NCBI GenBank assembly: GCA_963756185.1
Contig: CAVWMS010000002.1
Span: forward strand, 496,001 to 560,000
DNA: 64,000 nucleotides
From: DATAXI01 sp963756185
GTDB taxonomy: Bacteria > Verrucomicrobiota > Verrucomicrobiia > Chthoniobacterales > Chthoniobacteraceae
Direction: 5' to 3'
The translations under genes and the position numbers were made by a program. Below, one piece after another: positions 34,893-46,079 of the stretch (position 1 is its first letter; each line of letters starts with the position of its first letter). A model generated the notes under the pieces. It made no database searches and was not told the DNA's origin. It saw only the letters and a list, made by a program, of their open reading frames with translations.

Positions 34893-34896
<4 letters not shown>
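33904..34896 (-). CDS. Dihydroorotate dehydrogenase-like flavoprotein
   Basis: A 330-residue TIM-barrel FMN protein related to PyrD but found next to nifJ in many anaerobes. Marks: the start LATQYLGRRLKNPFIAGASP, IIASLNGTTPGGWVAHAGLL, ADALELNYYDIATDPD, IPLAVKLSPFFSSLPNFAKR and the C-terminal phosphate loop PLAATGGVHSATDAVRAIMA followed by GATVVQMVS. The start overlaps the nifJ stop by 4 bases, so it is coupled to the oxidoreductase rather than to pyrimidine genes. The true substrate is not known; orotate synthesis is one possibility, ferredoxin-linked chemistry another. Confidence 0.85.
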
Positions 34897-38508
<3,612 letters not shown>

Positions 38509-38597
38509 GATTGCCAACTCTAAGCAATCGCCGGGAAACATGTTCACCCTCTATTGGCCATCCATGACCCTCCCTTGGCTTCCCGCCTCGCAAAGGG

Positions 38598-39020
38598 CTA
38601 CGAACCCGCGCCCGACGAGAGCGCCTCACGCAGCGCCTCCCACGGCAGCAACGCGCACTTCACCCGCTGCGGAAACTCCCGCACGCCGCCGAGCGCGGAG
38701 ATTTCCCCCTTCGGCATTTCCCCCGCCCCGCTCACCCCGTCGTGCACCTGCCGGAAGAGCGCCCCCGCATCCTCGCGCGTCTTTCCCTTTACCGCACGCG
38801 TCATCATCGAGGCCGACGCCATGCAAATCGCGCAGCCCTGCCCGGTGAAGCGCGCATCCTCGATGCGGTCGCCCGCAATCTTCAATTGCAGCGTCACCTC
38901 GTCACCACAGGAGGGATTCTCCGCCGGCACGGTCACTGTCGCATCCTCGAGCAGGCCGCGATTCAGCGGGCGCTTCGCATGATCCAGAATGATATCCTGG
39001 TATAATTCGGAAAGGTTCAC
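38598..39020 (-). CDS. sufU: SufU-type Fe-S assembly protein
   Basis: Sulfur-transfer or scaffold partner of SufS. The GTG at 39020 gives MNLSELYQDIILDHAKRPLN, the family's usual opening, and overlaps the sufS stop by 4 bases. Zinc/sulfur ligands Cys38 and Asp40 (NPSCGDEV), Cys63 and Cys66 (GQGCAICMAS) and Cys122 (RVKCALL) are in place in the 140-residue chain. It is 89 bases ahead of nifJ, whose product needs several clusters. Confidence 0.9.
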   Translation of the reverse strand: MNLSELYQDIILDHAKRPLNRGLLEDATVTVPAENPSCGDEVTLQLKIAGDRIEDARFTGQGCAICMASASMMTRAVKGKTREDAGALFRQVHDGVSGAGEMPKGEISALGGVREFPQRVKCALLPWEALREALSSGAGS

Positions 39021-40252
39021 CGTTGGAAAAATTTCCTGATTTGCGCCACGGTTTCCACCAGCCGGTCCACTTCGCCGGGCGTGTTGTAAAAATAGAAGCT
39101 CGCTCGCGCCGTCGAGGCCAGCCCCAGTTTTCGCATCAGCGGCTGCGTGCAATGATGCCCGCCCCGCAGCGCGATGCCCTCTTCGTTGGCGAGGCTCACC
39201 AGGTCGTGCGCGTGCACCCCATCCAGCGCGAAGCTCACCAATCCGGCGCCATCCCGCGCCGGACCCAGCAGCCGCATGCCGGGGATCGCCGCGAGCCGTT
39301 CCCGCGCATCCCGCGCCAGCGCGGTGTCATGCTCAAAAATGCGCGCGCGATCCAGTTCATTCACATATTCGATCGCGACGCCCAGCCCGATCGCGCCCGC
39401 GATGTCCGGCGTCCCCGCCTCGAACCGGTGCGGCGGCGCCTTGAACGTTGTCCGGTCGTAACCCACGCGCAAAATCATTTCCCCGCCGCCCTGCCACGGC
39501 GGCATCGCCTCCAGGAGCTCGCTCCGCCCATAAAGCGCGCCGATTCCCGTCGGTCCGCACGCCTTGTGCCCGGAGAACGCCAGGAAATCGCACCCGATCT
39601 CCCGCACATCCAGCGGCATGTGGCCCGCGCTCTGCGCCGCGTCCACCAGCGTCGTCACACCGTTTTGGCGCGCCAGCGCGCACAATTCCGCCGCGGGGTT
39701 GATTGTTCCCAGCGAGTTGGAAACGTGCACAAACGCGAAAAGCTTTGGCTTTTGCCCGAGCAACCGCCGCACCGCCTCCATATCCAGCAGGCCCTCGTCG
39801 CCGATGACCGGCGCCCACTCGATGCGCCCGCCCGCCCGCTCCGCCAGCAACTGCCACGGCACAATGTTGCTGTGATGCTCCATCTCCGTCAGCAAAATCA
39901 CGTCGCCCGGCCCGATCATGCGCGCCCCCCAACTGTTCGCCACCAGGTTGATGCCCTCCGTCGTCCCGCGCGTAAATACAATCGACTCCGCCGCCGCCGC
40001 GCCGATGTAGCGCGCCACGCGTTCCCGCGCCTGCTCATATTGCGCGGTCGCCCGGTTGCTCAGCTCATGCAGCCCGCGATGCACGTTGCTGTTGTCTCTT
40101 TCGTAAAAACGCGTCAGCGCATCGATCACGCGCCGCGGCTTTTGCGTCGTCGCCGCGTTGTCCAGGTAGACCAGCGGCTTCCCGTGAACCTGCTGGTCCA
40201 GCGCCGGAAACTCATTCCTGATTTCCTCTCCCAATGGCCGTGGCGTGCGCAT
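39017..40252 (-). CDS. sufS: Cysteine desulfurase SufS
   Basis: PLP enzyme that releases sulfur from cysteine for Fe-S clusters. From the ATG at 40252 the 411-residue chain reads MRTPRPLGEEIRNEFPALDQ, VYLDNAATTQKPRRVIDALT, VFTRGTTEGINLVANSWG, the PLP-lysine region FLAFSGHKACGPTGIGALYG and the catalytic Cys loop ALRGGHHCTQPLMRKLGL, typical of class II (SufS) enzymes. First gene of the minus-strand block that leads into nifJ and the hydrogenase; no sufBCD nearby. Confidence 0.95.
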   Translation of the reverse strand: MRTPRPLGEEIRNEFPALDQQVHGKPLVYLDNAATTQKPRRVIDALTRFYERDNSNVHRGLHELSNRATAQYEQARERVARYIGAAAAESIVFTRGTTEGINLVANSWGARMIGPGDVILLTEMEHHSNIVPWQLLAERAGGRIEWAPVIGDEGLLDMEAVRRLLGQKPKLFAFVHVSNSLGTINPAAELCALARQNGVTTLVDAAQSAGHMPLDVREIGCDFLAFSGHKACGPTGIGALYGRSELLEAMPPWQGGGEMILRVGYDRTTFKAPPHRFEAGTPDIAGAIGLGVAIEYVNELDRARIFEHDTALARDARERLAAIPGMRLLGPARDGAGLVSFALDGVHAHDLVSLANEEGIALRGGHHCTQPLMRKLGLASTARASFYFYNTPGEVDRLVETVAQIRKFFQR

Positions 40253-40470
40253 ATGTCGCAAGTTACGGGAGATTCCGCCTTTCACTCACCCTTTTTTGTC
40301 CCGATCTCCACAACCATTGGCCGGCCAGCCCTCCCTGCCGGACTCGGAAGATCATTCTGAGTTTCAAATTCATAGTGGGAAAACCACTTACGGGCATAAT
40401 CATATCCGATGGTTCGACAGCCGGGAATCTCCCAATTGTTCAACCCGATCCGCGGGTGTAATAAAAAGGC

Positions 40471-41052
40471 GTGAGCCGTTTGCCTACCGGAGTATTGGGG
40501 GCTGATCCCGTGACAAGCGGCTCATCGTCGTTGACGGTCGTTCTGCTCTACGAAGACCTCGCCGCCGGGCGGCGCGGCAAATATTTTTGCGACGCCGCAT
40601 TCTCCGCGGCCGGACTCGATATCGAGCCAGGCTACATCCCGTGCAATTTCAGCCTTCTCGCCTTGCCCGAAGTGTTTGACACCATGGCATCGAGCGCCGC
40701 CGAGGCCGATCTGCTGATGATTTCCCTTTCGGGCCACAAGCCCCTGCCGCAAAGCGTCACCGACTGGATCGAAACCTGGCTTCGGCTGGCCCTGCCGCCA
40801 TGTCCCGCTCTGGCTGCGGTCATCCGAAGCCCGCTCTTCTGGGGAGCGGCCGTTTGCGATTACCTGCGCGAGGCCGCCGCCCGCAAACACATCGACTTCT
40901 TTCCATACAACCTGGCCCACGGCCATCGCACGCCGACATTTCGGGCCTGCCGCTCGCGCGAAACCATGGAACCCGGCTCTGCCACGCGGCTTGCCGCCGG
41001 AGTAACCGGAGAAAATTCCCATCCAACTTTCCACATCTATCAATGCAATTGA
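40471..41052 (+). CDS. Hypothetical protein
   Basis: A 193-residue protein not assigned to a family. The N-terminal part alternates strands and helices: LTVVLLYEDLAAGRRGKYFC resembles a short Rossmann-like unit, followed by LLMISLSGHKPLPQSVTDWI. Such a layout could be a degenerate receiver-like domain. GTG start at 40471. Its 3' end overlaps the response-regulator frame beginning about 41015, which suggests the two are co-expressed. It diverges from sufS across a 218-base gap with no recognised site. Confidence 0.5.
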   Translation: MSRLPTGVLGADPVTSGSSSLTVVLLYEDLAAGRRGKYFCDAAFSAAGLDIEPGYIPCNFSLLALPEVFDTMASSAAEADLLMISLSGHKPLPQSVTDWIETWLRLALPPCPALAAVIRSPLFWGAAVCDYLREAAARKHIDFFPYNLAHGHRTPTFRACRSRETMEPGSATRLAAGVTGENSHPTFHIYQCN

Positions 41053-41455
41053 GCGCGACGCAGCTCCCGCTCCCCGGACGATCCTCGTCGCCGATCCTTC
41101 TCCCAGCTTTCGCGGCCTCATCGCCTGCCAGTTGGAGGCGCTCGGCTACCACGTTTTGACTGCTTCCTGCGCGGAGGAACTCCGGTCAATCATCTGCGGC
41201 GGCATCGCCGGCAACGTCGGAGGTTTGATCATCGACCAGAAATTGTCCCAGGCGCATGAAGGGGGGCTCATCCCGTTGTTCCGCGGGGAAATGCCGCACG
41301 CCAGGGTGCTTCTGCTCTCCACCGATTCCCATGACATCGATCTCGACGAAAATGTCGAGTTCCTGCTCAAGCCCTTCGCGGCCGAGGACCTCGGCCATCG
41401 CGTGGACGAATTCTTCCGTAACTGGCATCCGGTCGCCGTGGAAATGGCGACCTGA
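41015..41455 (+). CDS. Receiver-domain protein without a standard start codon
   Basis: The translated frame gives a receiver domain: RTILVADPSPSFRGLIACQL then EALGYHVLTASCAEELRSII, LIIDQK with the likely phospho-Asp, and FLLKPFAAEDLGHRV with the conserved Lys. The frame is open from the TAA at 41003, but no ATG, GTG or TTG occurs before TTG at 41132, which lies inside the domain. Either initiation uses ATT (41015 or 41048) or ATC, or a base is missing near the upstream gene's end and the two are read as a fusion. Acidic residues of the first strand are partly lost (VADPS). Confidence 0.6.
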   Translation: MPIQLSTSINAIERDAAPAPRTILVADPSPSFRGLIACQLEALGYHVLTASCAEELRSIICGGIAGNVGGLIIDQKLSQAHEGGLIPLFRGEMPHARVLLLSTDSHDIDLDENVEFLLKPFAAEDLGHRVDEFFRNWHPVAVEMAT

Positions 41456-41481
41456 ACGACCGCGTCCTCCGCAATTCAAGT

Positions 41482-41805
41482 TTATAGCACGTTGAAAGGA
41501 TGATGCTTGCGATTGTCCGGCGCGTAATAGGCGCAAACGGCGACTGAGGCCCAGAACAGAATCGGGATCAGCAGCCCCACCCCGAGTGTTGCAAGGCTCA
41601 GCAAAACGCCGACCCATAGCGAGAGCGGAGCACCCATCAGCAGTATCGCGGCGCCTGCCGCATAATGTCCCTTGTAAATGTGGCCAAGCCCCGGCAGCAA
41701 CACGCTCGATGCGGCGGCCATGACATCGTGTTCACGCGTCATTTCGGCCTGTGCCGCAGTCGGGGCGTCGATTTCGTGATTCAGAGTATCGGGAAAAACT
41801 TTCAT
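41482..41805 (-). CDS. Small membrane protein, TM2-like
   Basis: A 107-residue protein with a polar N-terminal 28 residues and two or three hydrophobic segments. SSVLLPGLGHIYKGHYAAGA followed by hydrophobic residues resembles the Gly-rich turn of TM2-type and related small membrane proteins. The C-terminus ends YYAPDNRKHHPFNVL in the cytosol or periplasm. An AGGAGAA ribosome binding site precedes the ATG. Function unknown; convergent with the receiver gene. Confidence 0.55.
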   Translation of the reverse strand: MKVFPDTLNHEIDAPTAAQAEMTREHDVMAAASSVLLPGLGHIYKGHYAAGAAILLMGAPLSLWVGVLLSLATLGVGLLIPILFWASVAVCAYYAPDNRKHHPFNVL

Positions 41806-41984
41806 TGGTAAATTCTCCTTCTATGTGAACTATCGCGCCGCTTCCCGCGCGGCGTTGGACACGGATTGGCAAATAACGGCTCGAATTTGCCAAAATAGCC
41901 GCAGCATCGGCCCATCCGGGGGACAGAATGCAGTATCCTCATCCACCACAATGCTGAAACCGGTCCTCATCGGACCCAATTGCC

Positions 41985-43337
41985 ATGAAAGAAGATCAAT
42001 CCACGGCATTCGATTCCGGAAATATCACCCGCCGTCGTTTTATTCTCACCACCGCGGCCGGCGCCGCTGCCCTGCCGCTCATGGATATCCTCGATATCCG
42101 GGCGTTTGCCCAGGCTTCCGAACCCGCGTCCCAGGTCTTTCGAATCGACGGCTGCCCCGCGCATGACGGCCAGTTGCGCCATGTCGGCATCGATGCCCTG
42201 CTGCAACTGCTTTCGGCCAACGGCGCCAAATTCTACAAGAGCGCCATCGCCGGGCCGCTGAGCGGGCCCGATGGGCTCATTGCGCCGGACAACGTCGTGA
42301 TCCTCAAGGTCAACGCCCAATGGAAATGCCGCGGCGGCACGAACACCGACATGCTGTGCGGCCTCATCCATCGCATCCTTCAGCATCCTGATGGATTCAA
42401 GGGGGAAGTGGTGATCTTTGAAAACGGCCAGAACCGCCCCGCCTCATTCGACGGCATGCACAACGACGTTCATAAGTCTGAGTACAAGCCATTCCCGGAA
42501 CTCGAGGGCAGGGTCATGGTCAACGCCGAGCAGCAGGACGTTACGACCATCGATTACCTGGTTGGAATCGTCTTTGCGGGCCGGCCCGTCAGTTCCTTCC
42601 TCATGGACCCATATGCCAATGTCTGGATCGCTGATGACGATCACAGTACCAACGGCTACCGCCGAATCGGCCAGCCGCATACGCCTTGCATCTCCTATCC
42701 CTGTTTCGCCACCGCCGGAGGCAATCGCATTGAATTGAGGGAGGGCCGCTGGACCGGCTCGGGCTACGCCCAAAATCTCAAGCTCATCAATTGCGCCGTG
42801 CTCAAGGATCACAGCGGAGACATCGGCATGACCGGCGCACTCAAGATCGTCTATGGCACCCTCTCGATGTCCGACGGCTCTTCCGCGAAACGCCATTACG
42901 CCGATCTCGGTTCCCAATGCGCGCGCATGTGGACGGAGGTGCGCGTCCCGGACCTTAACATCCTCGATTGCATCTGGGTCAGCTACGGCTCGATGACCAT
43001 CGGCAAGTACCATGTCAGCGGCTGCGTTGGCTATCCTCCCGCCATCACCAGCCGCCAGAACATCCTGCTGGCCGGTCACGACCCCATCGCGCTCGATTAC
43101 CACGCTGGCAAGCACATCCTCCTTCCGCTCGGCGGCGACAGCGCCGCCGCTCACGACCCTGATAACAATGCCCGGCTCGCCGGCGTTTACCGGCAGGCGC
43201 AGGATACCATCAACAATGCCGGCGGCATTCACGGCCGCAAAGTACAGGCCGGCGACGAAAACATCCGGGTCATTGCCGCGAACGCGGGCAACCAGGCCGC
43301 GACCGCCGCGTGGTCAGCTTACGGGCTCTCAGCCTGA
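41985..43337 (+). CDS. TAT-exported DUF362-family protein
   Basis: A 450-residue protein with a twin-arginine signal: ITRRRFILTTAAGAAALPLM ends near AFA-Q. The mature part has VVILKVNAQWKCRGGTNTDM, GEVVIFENGQNRP, LKLINCAVLKDHSGDIGMTG and HDPIALDYHAGKHILLPLGG, the pattern of DUF362 proteins, which are thought to use conserved Asp/Cys residues in redox or metal roles. Export in folded form fits a cofactor-bearing protein. No ferredoxin domain is fused. Single gene with about 180 bases of upstream space. Confidence 0.75.
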   Translation: MKEDQSTAFDSGNITRRRFILTTAAGAAALPLMDILDIRAFAQASEPASQVFRIDGCPAHDGQLRHVGIDALLQLLSANGAKFYKSAIAGPLSGPDGLIAPDNVVILKVNAQWKCRGGTNTDMLCGLIHRILQHPDGFKGEVVIFENGQNRPASFDGMHNDVHKSEYKPFPELEGRVMVNAEQQDVTTIDYLVGIVFAGRPVSSFLMDPYANVWIADDDHSTNGYRRIGQPHTPCISYPCFATAGGNRIELREGRWTGSGYAQNLKLINCAVLKDHSGDIGMTGALKIVYGTLSMSDGSSAKRHYADLGSQCARMWTEVRVPDLNILDCIWVSYGSMTIGKYHVSGCVGYPPAITSRQNILLAGHDPIALDYHAGKHILLPLGGDSAAAHDPDNNARLAGVYRQAQDTINNAGGIHGRKVQAGDENIRVIAANAGNQAATAAWSAYGLSA

Positions 43338-43484
43338 CCAGGCCTGGCGGTGCCGGTGCGCCGGCCATTGTACAGTCATCGCGGATGATGCCATACTCTG
43401 CCACTCTTCAATGGCCACGAGTTCGGGACTTCGATCACTAAATCCTCCAGATCCTGCTGACGGCCATCAATCGGCGCGCCTTTC

Positions 43485-44678
43485 ATGAGCGGCGACGCCT
43501 CCATGCCCGGAACCGCGGCCCAACGCTTTGGCGCCATCCTGCGGCGCCTGATCGACAGCAGGCAATGGGATCGGGCGTTGGAGATTGCGCGCGAGTGGCT
43601 TGCCGAAGAACCGGAGAACCCCGAGCCGCACCTGGCGGCGGCGCAGGCGCTCATCAATCTGAGCCAATACCCGGCGGCAGAGGTGCATGCCAAAAAAGTG
43701 CTCGCCTTGCGCCCGAACAACGCGTTCGCGCTCCGGTTGGCGTCGATTGCCTGCTTTCGCCAGGACAAGATGGACGAGGCGCAAAAGCATATCGGACGGG
43801 CCATCGAGCTTCAGCCCGGCGATCCGATGCACTGGTATCAACTCGCCCTCATGCGTTACCAGCAGGGGTTGCTGGACGCCGCGGAAAAATACGCGAAACG
43901 CGCCCTGGAATTGGAACCGGGGAATGCCAATACGATCAATCTGGTCGCGCTCTGCCACCGGGGAAATCCCCAGGGCCAGCGCGATCAATATCTGCGCGCG
44001 CTGGAAATCGATCCCGAAAACTCCGCCGTGCACACGAATTTGGGCGCCTATTATATGAATTCGGAGCGCAATTATGAGGCCGCGGAGGCCTCATTCCGCC
44101 GCGCCCTGCAATCCAACCCGATGAACGATCTGGCGCAGCGGAATCTCTTTGCGGTGTTGCGTTTGCGGGACCCGGTCTACCGGGTGCTGACGTTGCCGCG
44201 CACGTTGCTCTACGGCGCCTCGTGGAGCCGGCGCGACCGCAGAGGCCTGGTTCGCATTGCGCTGCTGCTGCTCTGGATCAGCGCGGGCCGTTACTTCCTG
44301 ATGGTTTTCGCCGTCTGGCTCATGCTCGTCTGGCCGCTGGTGAAAGCCTATGAGTACCTGACGCTCAGTGACATCCGCGCCAGGGCGGGCGTGATCGGGG
44401 CGAGGCATGGAGGATGGAAGGGTTTTCACCGGTGGCCGTTGCCGGCGCGGCTTGGGATTTTTGGGCTGCTGATGCTCTGCTTCTGGGGGGGGCTCTACTG
44501 GATGTATGAGACCGGAGCAATGCCGGGGGGACTGATTATCACGGTGGTCATCTTGACGTTGCTGGTCTGGTATGGCGTGATATTTTGCCGCTGGCTCAAA
44601 CGAAATCGACGCCGCGCCGCCGCGGTGCGGGCGGAGAAAAGTTTTCAACGCCAGTCCGTGGCCAGGGATCCATTTTGA
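43485..44678 (+). CDS. TPR protein with C-terminal membrane segments
   Basis: A 397-residue protein. Residues 15-215 form about five TPR units (WDRALEIAREWLAEEPENPE, YPAAEVHAKKVLALRPNNAF and later repeats). Residues 245-375 have about four hydrophobic helices (RIALLLLWISAGRYFLMVFA, LGIFGLLMLCFWGGLYW, LIITVVILTLLVWYGVIF), ending in a basic tail. The TPR part should face the cytosol, next to the AAA protein encoded 5 bases downstream, with which it probably forms a complex. Function unknown. Confidence 0.65.
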   Translation: MSGDASMPGTAAQRFGAILRRLIDSRQWDRALEIAREWLAEEPENPEPHLAAAQALINLSQYPAAEVHAKKVLALRPNNAFALRLASIACFRQDKMDEAQKHIGRAIELQPGDPMHWYQLALMRYQQGLLDAAEKYAKRALELEPGNANTINLVALCHRGNPQGQRDQYLRALEIDPENSAVHTNLGAYYMNSERNYEAAEASFRRALQSNPMNDLAQRNLFAVLRLRDPVYRVLTLPRTLLYGASWSRRDRRGLVRIALLLLWISAGRYFLMVFAVWLMLVWPLVKAYEYLTLSDIRARAGVIGARHGGWKGFHRWPLPARLGIFGLLMLCFWGGLYWMYETGAMPGGLIITVVILTLLVWYGVIFCRWLKRNRRRAAAVRAEKSFQRQSVARDPF

Positions 44679-44683
44679 ATTTC

Positions 44684-46033
44684 ATGAACGAAGAAACGCT
44701 CAAACTTCTCGAGAAGGCGCTGCGGGTTTCACCCGCGGAATGGGACCTGCGCGCTCATTTGGTGGAAGCGCTGCTCGAGAGCGGCCAGCCTGCCCGCGCG
44801 GCGGAAGTGCTCCGGTCAGCGCCGCAATTGCCCGCCGGCGAGGCCGCGCAACTGCTCAAGGCCCGCGTGGAATCGGAGACCGCGCCCTCGCAGGCGATTC
44901 TTACCCTCGAGGGAATTCTGGCGGCCAACAAGGCAAGCGCCCCCGCCTACCTCCTCCTGGCGAGGATTTACATGAAACGGGGGCTCAAGGACGAAGCGCG
45001 CCGGAAGTATGGCGCGGCGACCATCATCGATTCCTCGATCCACGACCGCGAATTGGTCGCGTGGCTGGGCATGCCCGAGAGCGAGGAGGCCGTGCCGGCA
45101 TTGAGCGAGGAAGAGGCCGCGACGATCTCGGGCCTGCTCAAGGAAGCCACCGAGCAGGCCGAGGCGATCCCGCCCGGCGAAGCGCTGCCGAGGATCACGT
45201 TCAACGACATCGGCGGCATGGAGGACGTCATCGAGCGCATTCGGATGAACATCATTTATCCCTTCAAGAATCCCGACGTCTTCCGGCGCTTCAACAAACG
45301 TCCCGGGGGCGGCATCCTCCTTTACGGGCCGCCGGGATGCGGGAAGACCCACCTGGCGCGGGCCACGGCCGGCGAGTGCGGCGCGCGCTTTGTCTCCATT
45401 GCCATCACCGATATCCTCTCGAAATGGCTCGGCGAAAGCGAACGGCACCTGCACGAGATTTTCGAAAACGCCCGCCGCCAGAGCCCATCCGTCGTATTTA
45501 TCGATGAAGTTGACGCCATCGGCATGAACCGGACCGACGCCGGTTCCTACCAGGCGCCATTGGTCAACGTCCTGCTCACGGAAATGGACGGCATCCAGGC
45601 CAAAAACGACCAATTGATGGTGCTCGCGGCCACCAATGTCCCGTGGCGGGTCGATTCCGCCTTGCGGCGCCCGGGCCGCTTCGATCGCGTGCTCTTTGTG
45701 CCGCCTCCGGATGCGGCCGCGCGCGAGGCGATCCTGAAAATTCACCTGCGGGGCATGCCTGTCGGCAAGATCGATGCGGAGAAGCTCTCGAAACAGTGCG
45801 AAAAATTCTCGGGCGCCGATTTGCGCGCGGTCGTCGAGCGGGCATCGGAAAGGGCGATTGCCCAGGAGATGCGAACCGGCCGCCAGGTCGAGCTGACCCA
45901 GGCGCTGCTGCTCGAGGGGATCAAGGAAACGAAGGCCTCGACCGTGGAATGGCTGGAAACCGCGCGCAATTACGCGACTTACTCGAACCGTGCGGGATTG
46001 TACGACGATCTGATAGCCTACTTCGAGCGGTAG
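44684..46033 (+). CDS. AAA ATPase with N-terminal TPR-like region
   Basis: A 449-residue ATPase. The N-terminal 140 residues are TPR-like helices (LKLLEKALRVSPAEWDLRAH, APAYLLLARIYMKRGLKDEA). The AAA module begins with FNDIGGMEDVIERIRMNIIY, then Walker A YGPPGCGKTH (about 213-222), Walker B VVFIDEVDAIG (about 269-279) and the arginine finger region LRRPGRFDRVLF, as in the Cdc48/FtsH-like classical clade. One ATPase ring domain only; no protease. It probably unfolds or remodels a membrane-linked client presented by the preceding TPR membrane protein. Confidence 0.8.
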   Translation: MNEETLKLLEKALRVSPAEWDLRAHLVEALLESGQPARAAEVLRSAPQLPAGEAAQLLKARVESETAPSQAILTLEGILAANKASAPAYLLLARIYMKRGLKDEARRKYGAATIIDSSIHDRELVAWLGMPESEEAVPALSEEEAATISGLLKEATEQAEAIPPGEALPRITFNDIGGMEDVIERIRMNIIYPFKNPDVFRRFNKRPGGGILLYGPPGCGKTHLARATAGECGARFVSIAITDILSKWLGESERHLHEIFENARRQSPSVVFIDEVDAIGMNRTDAGSYQAPLVNVLLTEMDGIQAKNDQLMVLAATNVPWRVDSALRRPGRFDRVLFVPPPDAAAREAILKIHLRGMPVGKIDAEKLSKQCEKFSGADLRAVVERASERAIAQEMRTGRQVELTQALLLEGIKETKASTVEWLETARNYATYSNRAGLYDDLIAYFER

Positions 46034-46079
46034 GAGATGGCGGGTTCAGAAGGCGTGACCAGCGGGCCTTGCACGCGAT

